Below are positions 22,641-34,357 of a DNA stretch of 64,000 bases, in pieces. The stretch's first letter is position 1. The number at the start of each line of letters is the position of its first letter. The notes under the pieces were generated by a model. The model made no database searches. It was not told the origin of the DNA and saw nothing but the letters and a program-made list of their open reading frames with translations. The DNA comes from Sequoia sempervirens (Eukaryota; Streptophyta; Pinopsida; Cupressales; Cupressaceae): assembly GCA_007258455.2 (NCBI GenBank), contig VDFB02270651.1, positions 494,644,320-494,708,319 of the forward strand, read 5' to 3'. Position numbers and translations under genes: made by a program.

Positions 22641-24436
22641 TCAAACTGTTAAGGTGTTGGCCACCTCAAGCTCCTGGCTTCTATGCTTTTCGATCATGTT
22701 CAACAGCTCCTTCTTCTCAGCATCAAAGGACTTTTTCCATTCAATCGACCCTCTAATAGCAGGGCCCTTGTCATCATCTTTTGCACCTTTTTTTCCTTTT
22801 CCTTTAACTAAGTGCTTTTTCTCCATTAACTCATAAAAATAAACTTGGTCCTCCCTAAGCTCACTTATCTTTCTAAATAGGAGTTTCAATGAGTCTGCAC
22901 TATTCTTCACAGATATGTGACATGCTTGAAGAAGCTCCTTTATATCTGCATTCATTCCCAAAACCTTGGCTTCCAAACCAGCTAGTTGATATTCACACAG
23001 AGATTTGAAGTCAAGGAAAGAACCCTCAAGGTCCACTATTATGTCAATCAAAATGTCTGACACCGATCCTTTCAAAACATTCTTCAGATTCTCCTTCAAA
23101 CCTCTAATTTTAATGTTAATCTTATTGAACTCCTGAAGAGTCCATTTAGCTAACTAATTAAAAGTTCCATTGGCCCTAGCCCTAGCCCTAGCCAACAATT
23201 CAAACATAGAGGTGGAATCATCATTGAGGTAAGAAAAGTCCTCAGAGAGGGAATTTACCTTCAAAGGCTCTAGTTTATCTCTCTTCTCAAAATCCTCCTC
23301 ATCTTGACCCTTATTCTCCTCATCGAGCTCCACATTGGACAAGTCCTGATTCGGGGAGTCCTCAATAGCCATTTCCTTTTCACCAAAATCCTTGCCTTCA
23401 CAAGAAAATTTGGGGTCCTTTGTTGACACTTTTGAGGCCTTTTTCTTCAGGTTGGAAATATGCTTAGATGACCTCCTTGGCTTGTCCTTTTCCTCCATAC
23501 CCAGAACATTATCCTGTAACCCCACCTCAATACTACCATGTATGGTTTTACCCTAGCCAACAACCAACTCCTCATTCCTGGGAGGGGAACCATCTAAGCC
23601 CACCTCCATGTCCTCACTACCAGAAAGAATAAGGCATTTGGATACCCTATTGTTCGTAGAACTACCCAACTTCTTCTTCTTCTTCGAAGTAGTCGCAAGG
23701 GCTAGGGACACATCCTCATCCTCTTCGTTCCATTCCTCTTCATCTACCACACTAGAATTTGAGCCCAACAAACTAGAAACATCACTCAAAGTCTTCTCCT
23801 TACCCTTAATGATAGGGGAAGGAAGAAGAGTCTTAACATGCTCCATGATTAAGAGAATGAGACCTTCATGGAGGACGAGAGCCCTCCTATTCTTTAAATG
23901 AGTGTAAATAGAAACCTCCATGGATGATAATAGAAAAAATGGAAACGAAATAAACAAAACATGCCTGAAATGGTTTACAAGCATGAATTGGTGACTAAGT
24001 ATAGAAATAAACCTACTCTCCAGAGTCACATAGCGCATAAGCACCTCAATAACTTCCCAAATCTTCTTAAGGGATTTGCACTCTTAACCACGACTTTCCA
24101 TTTTGATTGAAATTTCTTTCGCTCGTCATCTTTGAAGAATTGAGCCATCGCTTCCTTGTTACTCTTCTTGTACTTTTAAAACTTATGGCCAACCATCGAC
24201 ATCCCAATAAATATAGCAACCAACTCCTCATTCACCTCCACTTATAGGCCTTTTATCTTGAGCCTGTGATTATGCCAACATGACACAAACTCTGCCGAGG
24301 CATTAGGGTCATGCCCATGCAACCTTTATAAAAAAGGTGTGAAATTACCATGACACAGTATATTCCATAGCTTCTTATTCTTCTTGAGTCCCACACAAGA
24401 ATGCAGCTCAAGTTTTCTTCTGTCACCACCCATTTC
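22641..24436 (-). pseudogene. LINE third ORF downstream of RNase H, unknown function
   Basis: About 600 codons in one lineage of frames. It starts MGGDRRKLELHSC at 24436, after the RNase H domain, and ends EVANTLTV at 22641. The N-terminal third has a GHDPNASAEF...EVNEELVAIFIGMSMVGHKF block and a hydrophobic stretch (LFISFPFFLLSSMEVSIYTH). The middle is acidic and Ser-rich with a KKKKK run (23680-23700) and an ARARARA repeat (23165-23180). The C-terminal part (22641-23099) is helical and charged, probably coiled coil, with KGKGKKGAKDDDKG. A few stops and frameshifts interrupt it. No catalytic motif is seen. It could be a captured ORF or a genuine LINE accessory protein. Confidence 0.6.
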
Positions 24437-24539
24437 ATCCAACACTAGAAGAAGAAATCCCTTGCAAATATTGCTCAACTGAATGCCAGAGAACAAAAGG
24501 AAACCCACAAAGTGTGTGAGATGGAAGAAGGTACTAGAA

Positions 24540-27500
24540 ATTAAATGCCACATCATCTCAACCCATGTCATCATTTCTCAATAAGCTCCTAGCTTTCTTG
24601 GGAAGGATCAAGTCCTCCTCCCATGCACGAAACTCATTTAAACTAACATCCTTGTTGGAAAAAAATCTTCCAATGAGTTTCCTTCTCGATAAACATGAGA
24701 GATGTGAATATCTTCACAAGATCATAGCATGATTATAGTATCTTTAATAAGTTGTTCCACATTCCAACTTGGAGGATGAGTTCCACATAGATAGTTAATA
24801 ATGTTTAGGGAATCACCTTCGACCCATATTTTGGGGTAACCTTTGCTAATAGAATATTTAATGCTTATGAATGCAACCTCCACCTCCACATAATGATTTT
24901 TCTGATTTCCCAATTGAAGTGCCACCACACCTAGGAATCTTCCACCATCATTCTTTAACATCCCCCCACATCCTGCAGGCCTAGGGTTTCCCTTCACTAC
25001 CCCATCAAAATTAACTTTAACCCAACTAGAGGGAGGTGGTTGCCACTTAGTGCTCAATCTAGCATTTAAAATAGATTTAGGATCCAAAGTAGGAATTGAA
25101 GTAACCTTCCAGTTAGAAGTCACCAGGAAGGAAGTAGGGGTGCATTGAGAAGAATTAGAATTTATAAGAGCAAAATTCTCAAGAATCTCCTATCAAATAT
25201 TGATGAAAATACTACCAACTTTAAGCTTAGAATCACGTAAAATTATGTTATTTCATTCTTTACATAAATCCCAATCAATATGTGGGGCCATAAGATCCCA
25301 TATCCATCGAAGAATAGGGGAGGAGGAGAGGAATTTCCACTGGTCAATAAATTTATCAAGAGAGTCCAAGAAGACCCAACCAAGATTCCAAACACCAATA
25401 AATTTTCTCCAAAGAGAAGAAGAAAAATCACACCCAATAAAGATATGATAAGCACTCTCACCATCAGCTTCACAAAGAGCACATCTATTAGGAATCACAA
25501 ACCCCCCTTTTACAAAGGTTATCCTGCATTAATAATTTACCTTGCATAAGTAGCTAAAAGAAAACATCCACTTTAGGAATCAACTTCTTGTTCCATAACA
25601 TCCCCTAAAAGGGAAAAGATTTAGGATTTTCCATCGACTTCACGAGGGAAGAAGCCACCAAGAAATTACCACTAGCATAGGGGGCCCAAATGACCCTATC
25701 CGGCCTCAAAAAACTGGGAATACAAACATTCCACAAGAAGTCCTTCTGAACCTTCAATGACGGATCCCAGTCCTGGAAGTTTTTCCACTCCCCATCTTGA
25801 AAATAATCTGCCACCCTAGTTCCAAAAAGGCATATGCACATTGAAACAATAGGCGAAGCCCAAGGAAGACTAAATAAAGGTTTAACATCACACCAAGGAT
25901 CATCCCAAAAAAGAATACTTGTACCATCACCCAACAACCATTTAACACCATTAGCAATCAAATCCCTGTAGGGAACTATAATCCTCCAAAAGCATGAACC
26001 AAAGGGAACATCATTAGAGGTCAACAAATTCTAGGGTCTCCCAATGCCATGTAGGTACTTGTTACTATCCAAAGAGGCCCACCCCGCTTCCCCATTTAGT
26101 AGCCTCCAAACATTTTTCAACAGGAGAACCTTATTAAAATATTTTAAATTTCTAATACCAAGCCCACCCCATTTCTTCGGTCTACACACCAAATCCCATG
26201 CCACAAGAGGAATTTTGGCTTTGGATTCAATACCCGGCCATAAGAATATTCTCATTATTTTTTCCATTTCTTCTTCAAACTTGACAAGAATTCTAAAGAG
26301 AATCATAACATACAGAGGAAAATTTTGGAGAGTGGAAGAAATGAGTTGAATCTTGTCTACTTGGCTGAGGAGTGCACCTTTCCAACCCACCAACTTTCTA
26401 CTAATTTTATCCAACAGACCCAACCAAAAGGACTCTGGGATCTTAGAGATACACAAGGGGAGCCCCAAATAAGTAATTGGGAGAAGACCCCTATTGCATG
26501 AAAGGATTCATACAAGCTTTAACTACAAAGATTTTGGTGTGTTAAGGAAAAAAAATTGACTCTTGGGAAGATTAATTATTTGACCAAATGCCTTCTCGTA
26601 GTCCTCAATCAACCTCTTAAAAGCTCTAACTTTCTAAACAAAAGATTCACCCATCAAAATTGTGTCATCAAAAAATTGTTGATGGGTAACAAGATCACAT
26701 CTAGAAGGAGAGAGGCCCTTTAGACATCCAAAATATAAAGCCTTTTGAATATTTCTACCAAGAGCCTCCACCATCAAAATGAAGAACAATGGTGAGATAG
26801 GATCTCCCTCCCTCAGCCCACGTGAGCTCCAAAAGAAGGGGGGAGGAGATCCATTCACCATAACAACAAAAGATGGAGTAGAGAAAAGTTGTTCAACAAG
26901 ATGAAGAAACTTCTTACAAAAACCAAAGCGATCCAACACTTTCAACAGAAATCTCCAGTTCACGCTATCATAAGCTTTAAGAAGGTCCAACTTCAGGAAG
27001 AAGCCCAATTTAATAGAAGCATTAATAGAATGAGAAAGCTCATGAATAGTTATAATAAAATCAAGGATCTAATGGCCCTTAACAAAACCAATTTGATTCT
27101 TAGAGATCAGGTCTAGAAGGCATTTTTGCAAACTAGTAACAAGCACTTTCAAAAAAAAATTGTAAATTGAATTACAGAGATTGATCAAGCGATACTCACC
27201 AAAGCTATTAGCATCAACAGATTTAGGAATCAGGAGAATGAAGGTCATGTTTATCTCTTTGAGTAATCTTCTGGAACCAAAGAAATCCTTAGTAGCATTG
27301 ATCACATCCTCTGAAACAATCTCCCAACACGACTGGACGAACAAAAAGGGAAAACCATGAGGCCTAGGGGCCTTGTTTCCCTCAAAAGAGAAAACTACTT
27401 CCTTTACTTCCAAGGTTGAAGGGATAGTAGTGAGATCCTTATTCAGAACCTCCAAGAAAACTTTAGGAACAACTTCTAGTGAAGCTTCCACATAATTTTG

Positions 27501-28740
27501 GTCCCAAATCAGATCATACTTTAGGAGATGCTCAAAGAAACTAGTAGTCACTCTCCTCATAGCCTCCTCATCCTCCAATAGCAAGCCATCAACCATAATC
27601 AAGGAGATTCAATTAGATGATTTATGCCTAAGGGAAATGAGATGAAAGAACTTAGAGTTACGATCTCCAGAATTCAACTAAATAGCATGAGATCTCTGCC
27701 TCCAAAAATTTCCTCAACAACAATATCATGCAACTGTGTGAGAATTTCATCCTCCTACAACTGGAGATCCTCTGATAATCCCTTTGACTGAATGACATTC
27801 TGAATACCATCCAACTTCTAAAGAATAGAGCTCTTAAAATAAAAAATATGACCAAATGATTCTTTATTCCATTTCTTGAGATTCCTTTTGACAAAAGTCA
27901 TTTTTTTGGCAACTATGAACATCGCACAACTGTTAATGTTCACTTGCCACCATTTTTTAATACAATCCATAAAGCTCGAATCCCTTAACCACATAGCTTC
28001 AAACTATAAAGGAAAGCATTTCTTAGCCCTAAGCCTATCAGCGACAAAAGAGATAGGGAAGTTGTTAGACCCACATCTCGTAATAGAAGACAGGGAGCAA
28101 GAAAAATCCACAAACCAGGATGTTGAAGTTAAAGCTTTGTCTAGTCTAACTTGAATATTATCCACACCAACATTCCCATTATACCAAGTAAATTTAGCTT
28201 CATTCATCTTAACATCAATAAGAGCATTATCAACATTGAAAAATCTTAAATCTAGCCGGCTCTTCGGATTGCCTTGCAATCCACCCACTTTCTCATTGTC
28301 ACACATAGGAGTGTTGAAACCTCCCATCACAAGCCAGGGGTTGTCCAAAAAATTCATCCTAAGACACCCAAGATCATCCCATAACTTCTTCCTAGCTCTC
28401 TTTAGATTAGGATCATATACATTAGAAATAACCCAAGAATAAGAACCCCTAATCCAGATAAACTTCATCTCCACATGATTAAAACCTTCCACTATCGAGA
28501 CACCTTTAATTAGCTTAGAATTACAAAAAGTAGAGATGCCACCTGAAGCTCCCTCAAAGCTAACCCCATGAAAACCACAATCCTTAAAAACATATTCTTT
28601 AAAGCTGCCAACTTATCAATGTGCATTTTCGTTTCTTGGATCAACAAAATGTTTGGCATATGGTCCCAGACTGAGTTCTTCAGGAGGTATTATTTGTGGA
28701 TATTATTCAGCCCCTTGATATTCCAGGAAATAGTCTTCAT
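24540..28740 (-). pseudogene. LINE ORF2: endonuclease, RT, zf-RVT, RNase H
   Basis: It starts at ATG 28740 (MKTISWNIKGLNN), the typical first strand of an APE-type endonuclease. The EN part reads LLIQETKMH, WLVMGGFNTP, LDLRFFNVDNALIDV and FTWYNG (to 28004). RT follows: NKAPRPHGFPFLF and KSVDANSFGEYRLI (27602-27069), KLDLLKAYDSVNW, GLREGDPISPLFFILMVEAL and FFDDTIL (27008-26634), where the usual A in [YF]ADD is F. The thumb region LPLCISKIPESFW...WKGALLSQVDKI is 26468-26031. zf-RVT (RCALCEADGESAYHIFIGCD) is at 25253-25498, and RNase H (VKVNFDGVVKGNP, WVEGDSLNIINY) at about 25060-24590. Stops and frameshifts interrupt it repeatedly. Confidence 0.9.
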
Positions 28741-28835
28741 TTACACAAAGAGGGGGTGCTCTTTGAGCACAAATCAAAAAGGGTTTTCTGAACCCCTTCA
28801 GCAATATCCCGCTTGCAATCCCTCTCCCTACTTTT

Positions 28836-30473
28836 CTACAAGGAGGTTATACCATGGCCCCTCAACTCAAACCCACAATCTACTTTTTTACTTCTCATGG
28901 TAACACCTTTGTGAGGTTGAGGAGGAGGATAAGTAGATAACTTCTTCCTTCTACGTCTCACCTGAATAAAACCATCTTCATCCTTGCTCCCTGTATCTAC
29001 AACCACCAAAGCACCATCACCAACTGCCTGCTTGGATGCATGATGTAGAGGGGAAGATGGGGAAATAGAAGACTCCAGAAAAATCCATTTAGGGGAGCAC
29101 AAAGTATCTAATACATGATCCACATCCCGATTCAAAGATTATCCTATAGCCACATCCACAATTTTCTTAGACTCCTTGTCAACCTCATGATCTTCAACAT
29201 TAACTTCACCCTCCACACCATTTCCAGTAGCTAACTCACCTTGATCCGAAGGAGCCAAATTCTCCTTGGTCTCCTTGATCTTCCAAACCTTAGTCTTTTG
29301 AACAGCCTTGGGCGGGGCCACCTTAGCAGAGCAATCCTTAGCCCAATGACCCACCTTTTTACATTTGAAATAGGAAAAAGGGAGATTTTCAAATACAATT
29401 TGTAGCTTCCATGACCCCACCTTTGAGTTTAGGTGGAAGAACTCGGTCATCACAACATCTTGGCCAATCATGACACAAAATCTAGTTGCAACCAATCGCT
29501 TCCTAGAGAAAATGGCCTCATCAATAGAAACAATCCGCCAAAAAGAGTAAGCCACTGCCTTAAACAATTCTTCGTCCCAATATTCCAAAGGCCAGTTCAA
29601 TAAAATAACCCACATAGGGGCTAAATGAAAGAGGCACTTGGAAAGGTCCATCCTAGGTTCCTAAGGATGAAGAACCAGGGAAAGACAACCAAATGGCCAT
29701 GGTCCCTTCGCAAACACCGATCTTAGGTCTTCATCACAAGAAAAGGAAAAGGATAACAAACCTTTAACCATAGCCACAACTTCAACCTGAGCTTTTAATG
29801 CCCACTTCTTATGGACCCAAGTACGAACCTCCTCAATATTAGGTCATGGACCTAAAAACTTTCCAACAAGAGAGAAATCCATTTTAGCTATATTTTTTTC
29901 AACAAGAGAGTCCATAACAAACAAGGAAAAACCATTTTAAATGTTAGTAGAAGACATGGACTCAGATGCTACGCCTTTTCCTTTAAGCTTAGATGCAAAA
30001 AGTTCAGAGCATCTCTACCCCAACAAGGATGATTTCCTTGTTGGTCAGCCACCTCCCATCAGAGCAAGCTCAATCTAGGGAATACTTGGATTAGCCACAA
30101 ATGATTCCCCAAATGGGGCTCACACATTATTTCTAGTGGCCACATTATCCCCATGGACCTTTGGAAACTCCTCCTTCAATGGACAACCATCACAAGACTC
30201 CTTGAAGGACTGAAACACACACTTACCTTCAAAGAGTGCATATTTGACCACATCCTCACCACACGACTGGTCCTTCGTAGCCTCACCACCAAGGAGAAAC
30301 AATGCATCCACACCACATGATTTATCTTTCCCAGCTGCTACATCAAAAAACCCCAAATCCGTAGACTGACTAAACTAAAACTCACCATGATTCCCAGGGC
30401 TTGAGTTCAAATTCAAATCACTCAAGCCTGCCACTGAACCAATCTTCTCTCCAATGGTCTCCATTGGCTTCAT
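28836..30473 (-). pseudogene. LINE ORF1: DUF4283-like protein with CCHC knuckle
   Basis: It starts MKPMETIGEKIGSVAG at 30473 and ends DGFIQVRRRRKK...GHGITSL at 28836. About 29930-29400 encodes the DUF4283-like region of plant LINE ORF1 proteins (KMDFSLVGKFLGP, LLSFSFSCDEDL, LNWPLEYWDEELFKAVAYSF). The zinc knuckle follows as YFKCKKVGHWAKDC, where the first Cys of C-x2-C-x4-H-x4-C is Tyr. The C-terminal tail is Glu/Val-rich and then basic. ORF1 protein would coat LINE RNA. In-frame stops and frameshifts break it into pieces at 30120-30356, 29139-29651 and 28836-29135. It lies about 100 bp upstream of ORF2. Confidence 0.88.
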
Positions 30474-30575
30474 GATAATGACATTATTATTAAGAAAATG
30501 GGGATAATTAATAATTTAAAATTAACATTGCATACAAAACTTGGTTGTACTATATTGGAAGATTATATCAATCAT

Positions 30576-30589
30576 TATGATAGTAAGTT
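30576..30589. repeat. 14-bp target-site duplication, right copy
   Basis: TATGATAGTAAGTT, identical to 22379-22392. Confidence 0.95.
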
Positions 30590-32423
30590 ATGTGCTTCTT
30601 CACAAATTTGAGTATCCTTCAATCCCTTCATATCTTTGTGATGTGCATCTACACATTTCCTTTTGATATCCTCTAGACTCTTATTTGCAATCCTTGCTTC
30701 TGGTCCACTTCTACCTTGTTCTTTTAATCCAAAGACATATTCTTTCAATGAATCAACCAATTTCTAAAATTTTCTATAGTAGGCAATGATGAATTAATGC
30801 TTGTTCCAGGGGTTACCTCTTGTAAAGCTTTCATGGCTTCATCCATGTCTTGTGTACTTATAGTTCTAATTCTAGTTTCATGATCATGTTGAGCATCATC
30901 TGTGTGCATCCTTCCTTCTTCTATGTTAGTATCTTCTTTCATTGCAACTTCTTGCTTAATTTCAACTAGAGGAATGACAATGCTCTTCCTTTTCTTACCT
31001 ATTCTACTAGAACCACCAGAGGTTTCAGTTCTAGTCCTTTCCTATAATGTTGGTCTACTAAGGTATTTAGGGATTCTTAAAAGAAATTCTATATAATGAA
31101 CAACTTCTTCCTTAGTCACTTTATAGTCCAAATTATAAATCTAAAGAGTTATGGGCTCAATTGCTTTCATGAAGCAAAAGTCAATAGAGACAAAGAAATT
31201 AATATCTCTTGAGTACCTTTCCAACACATTCTTAGGTATTCTTACTCTTTCATTCATCCTCATCTAAACCATTCCAAAGAATGTAGCAAGAGAATTGTCT
31301 TGAGCATTCAAACCACCAATATTTCTCATATAATTTTTTATTTGATGTGCAACCAGTTTTGCACTTATCCACTCCACTTTCCCAATTACCAGTACATCAT
31401 GAAGTAGAAAAGAAAAAAAATTATCAAAGTACCATACCTAAATGTGTGCCTTTTTTTTCTTTTTGATTTCTTTTAGGTTCTTCATCAAATGTTGTCGAAG
31501 TAACTCATGTAGGTCATAATCAACACCACTTTCAATCATGTATGTGCAATGTGAACGACAATGGAAAAGATTGTATAGTCATTATTTGGTCAATAGATTT
31601 TGTGTCTAATAAGCCTTTCAACATACTAGATGGTTGGATTCCTAACTATGTTCAAGGTGAATTCCTTTTCTTCAAGAGTAGCACTTTTCTTCTCCATTAA
31701 GTCCTTGACCTAGATAGTTTTTCATTTTGGAACTGCTCCGGAGTACCAAAAACCAGTTACATCACTAATATCTTCCTTGGTTATTGAGTACTCACCATCA
31801 ATCCAAATGGATTAATTGTGATCTCTTCTTAATACCATTCTGATGTACTTTTTAACTTCAAATAATGGGAACTCCCGCCACACATCCAATTTTCTTTCAT
31901 TTAGGGTTTTGTGTTATGGTTTAAAGGTATCATCATTTCCTTCCAATTCTCTTGTCCATATAACACATAATTCATTATTAGAAACTTCTATTTTCCCATG
32001 AATGTATGCATTGATATACTTAGTTAGTAACACTCCAAAGGAAGTGCAATAAAATGCACCTGTCAGATCTTCAAATAGAACTTTCCAAGAAGTCCTCTTC
32101 AATTCAAGTTGTGGTCTCTCTCTTAAAGTTGCTCAATGAAAATTAGGGTTTTGATGATCAACTATCGAGAGACGCGTAGAGTCCTTCCACTTATTCTTCT
32201 TCACTTTACTTCTTTGCATGCATAAAATGAAATGAATTTGTCTTCCCAAGTACACCTTTAACTCCTTGATTTGACCCATTTCAGCAGTAAATTCTTCAGA
32301 TAAAAAGTTGGTAAACTTTGAAACCTTGTATGCAAAGTCAACTTTTAGAAGCTCTGCAAACTTTTGCATTAGAATATTCTCTCTTTTATTTTTCACCAAT
32401 AGATCCACAATATTATTCTCCAT
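30590..32423 (-). pseudogene. Degenerate ORF of element C, N-terminal and middle part
   Basis: It starts MENNIVDLLVKNKRE at 32423 and passes through KRTSWKVLFEDLTGAFYC...YINAYIHGKIEVSNNELCVIW (32102-31914), YSITKEDISDVTGFWYSGAVPK (about 31800-31730) and RIPKNVLERYSRDINFFVSIDF (about 31250-31160). A Lys/Ser-rich block (31000-30950) and EDTNIEEGRMHTDDAQ...TSINSSLPTIENF (30942-30745) follow. Counting the piece beyond the LINE, the ancestral frame was about 700 codons. It is not gag, PR, IN, RT or RH. No catalytic motif is recognised. Its place inside an LTR element suggests either an additional element ORF or captured host sequence. Confidence 0.55.
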
Positions 32424-32477
32424 CTTGTCTCTTCATGTCAAGCCATTGTTACAAGTATGAAGGAAGTATGATGAAGG

Positions 32478-33747
32478 TGTTTTCATTGATGCCAACTGGT
32501 TAACTGGTTATGAACTAGTTGTTGTTTTCATTGATGTCATGGATAATGGATATTGTTTGTATATGTCAAGGATATTGAGAAAATTGTAATGAAGAAAGAT
32601 TGCAGGTGTTTAGCTGTTGCTTTGGGTTTTTCTTCGAGATTCTCTCCTATGTTCATGTGGTTTAGATATGTTGATCATGGTTGTTGGAAGTTGCTATATC
32701 TAGGATTTGGGCTTCTAGATTGTTGTATAGTGTGAGTTATGTTCACCAGTTGTGAACTGTACTTTTCAGGGTATCTGGCTAAGGTCCGGGAGAAATGTAG
32801 TTGCTTTGAATTTCTTCTTGTTCAAGTCTTATGACTTGCAGTTCTGGAATTAAGGTGATATGATCATGTTGAAGATAATTTTGTTGTCTAGAAGGATTGC
32901 ATCATGCTAAGGTAGCATGTGCTTAATTGATTTATGTGTTTAACATTGGTTTTTTTGAACTTGTGTTTAACACTAATTTCAAAGCTTATGGAAGCATGTT
33001 GAAGCGTGTGTTTGGGTTTCCCTCATTCTAATTCCACCCTAGAATTTTTTGGTGTTGACCTAATTTGAATTTGTAAATGCAAATGATGTATGGATGACTT
33101 TGAAAATGTTTCAAAGTTGAAGATGGTATAAATACAAGATGAGATATTGGTGAAAAATAAAGGTACAAAGAAATAAAGAAAGATAGATGTGAGATAGATG
33201 CAAAACAATGTGTATGTGATGCGAGTTTGGAAAATTAGTGTGAAGTCTAATTGTTGAGTTTCTGGAAGTAGTGAGCTAAAGGTGTACTGTATCATTCATG
33301 CATGTCTGCAAGTGTTTGAGAAAATTGTGGTGGAAATATTTATTGCATTGAGATTGTCTCGTGTCTGTAACATATCTATTCTATCTTCTTTGTATCTGTG
33401 TGGTAGTGAACCCTCCAGGTGGTTAACCCTTGTTTAGAAAGTGAGTCTTGATATAGTGAATCTTGATATAGCGAGTCTTGTTTTGGCAATGAGCCTTTGT
33501 AATCAATTTTGATATTCTCTATATTGTGAGCTAATCCTCACCACGGTTTTTCCCTTATTGTGTTTTCCAAGTAAATTTGATGTTATTGTGTATGCGTGAT
33601 GTTTTTTCAATTTCTACATTTTCATTTAATGATTGATCATGATAGTAGAGTAAAGGATTTATGATTGGTTTAATTTTTGGTGAACGTTTTAAAGGTTAAA
33701 TTTTGTTACAACTAATTTAACCCCCCTCTCAATTATCTTGTTCAACA
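32478..33747 (+). repeat. 5' LTR of Copia element F
   Basis: The right end is clear: CCCCCCTCTCAATTATC...TTCAACA followed by the primer-binding site. The left end (TGTTTTCATTGATGCC at 32478) is inferred from the TGTT start and is less certain, because the partner LTR is missing. Confidence 0.65.
33127..33134 (+). promoter_or_regulatory. TATA box in F's LTR
   Basis: TATAAATA about 620 bp upstream of the LTR end, in the expected place for the U3/R boundary. Confidence 0.55.
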
Positions 33748-33762
33748 ATTGGTATCAATGCT
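33748..33762 (+). promoter_or_regulatory. Primer-binding site of element F
   Basis: ATTGGTATCAATGCTTGG resembles the initiator Met-tRNA site (TGGTATCAGAGCC) with substitutions after TGGTATCA. Confidence 0.75.
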
Positions 33763-33794
33763 TGGTTCCTTGGATTGAAGCTTAACCGTTTAAG

Positions 33795-34357
33795 GAAGGA
33801 ATTGGATAGAAAACAAGATCACTTTTGAATGTCCTAAGTTCGATGGAACAAATTATGCTATCTGGAAAATGCAGATGGAAGGATATCTGGAGTATTGTGG
33901 ATATGATGTTGAAATTACTTATAAAACTACTTACACTCCTCCAGCTAATGGTTTGAGTGCAGTTGATGAAATCAAGGTGCATGAAGCAAGCAACAAGGCT
34001 AAGTTCATTTTGAAGAATAGCCTTTCACATTCTGAGTTGATTAAATTCTAGAATCTAAATATTTCCAAAGAGGTCTAGGATGCTTTAGAAAAGATGCATT
34101 GAAAAGGTCAAAGAAAATTTGTAGAATTTAGAGGCACAGTTTGAGGTTCTGCATATGTCTAAAGATGAAAACATTAAATCTTATGTACTGAGAGTGGATG
34201 AGTTGGTAGCTGAAATGAGAGGACTTGGTGCTGTAGTAAATGAATCTAGGATTGTGAAGAAGATTCTTAGAACTCTTATCGATGCATACAATGAAAAGGT
34301 ATCTGCTATTGAAGAATATGTGGACTACAATACTTATACTAAAGATCAACTATTGGG
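33795..34357 (+). pseudogene. Copia gag, N-terminal part
   Basis: It reads ITFECPKFDGTNYAIWKMQM...LSHSELIKF, then after a stop EVLHMSKDENIKSYVLRVDELVAEMRGLG...YNEKVSAIEE up to the insertion at 34357. FDGTNYAIWKMQM is the classic start of plant Copia gag (UBN2 family), the capsid-forming protein. Two in-frame stops occur near 34050-34100. The frame resumes in phase at 45238 after element H. Confidence 0.85.
34353..34357. repeat. TSD TTGGG, left copy (element H)
   Basis: TTGGG directly before the LTR start TGTAGACACC. The matching copy is at 45233-45237. Confidence 0.92.

Larger units (their letters stand above)
22393..30575 (-). mobile_element. Near-complete LINE, 8.2 kb, L1-type with RNase H and an extra ORF
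   Basis: Between the 14-bp repeats, on the minus strand, lie in order: a short 5' leader (30575-30474), ORF1 with a DUF4283-like region and zinc knuckle, ORF2 with endonuclease, RT, zf-RVT and RNase H domains, a third ORF of about 600 codons (24436-22641), and a 3' UTR to 22393. This appears full length. Stops and frameshifts are spread over all ORFs, so it is inactive. The 3' end has no clear poly(A), only an AT-rich ...ATATAATTTAA. It is inserted in the same orientation as the ORF it interrupts. Confidence 0.92.
20248..32477 (-). mobile_element. LTR element C (Copia-like LTR), 5' end missing, hosts the LINE
   Basis: On the minus strand the 3' LTR is 20248-21599, preceded by a polypurine tract at 21600-21612. 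The interior holds a long degenerate ORF at 30576-32423 that continues at 22045-22378 across a LINE insertion. No 5' LTR or primer-binding site is seen at the right. The element is broken near 32430-32477, where Copia element F begins. The LTR has the Copia-type C-rich block near its end but the interior encodes no recognisable pol. Confidence 0.65.

Noticed and set aside
33023..33295. Minus-strand 90-codon frame in F's LTR
   Set aside because: Antisense to the U3/R region with a TATA box. No domain and no support.
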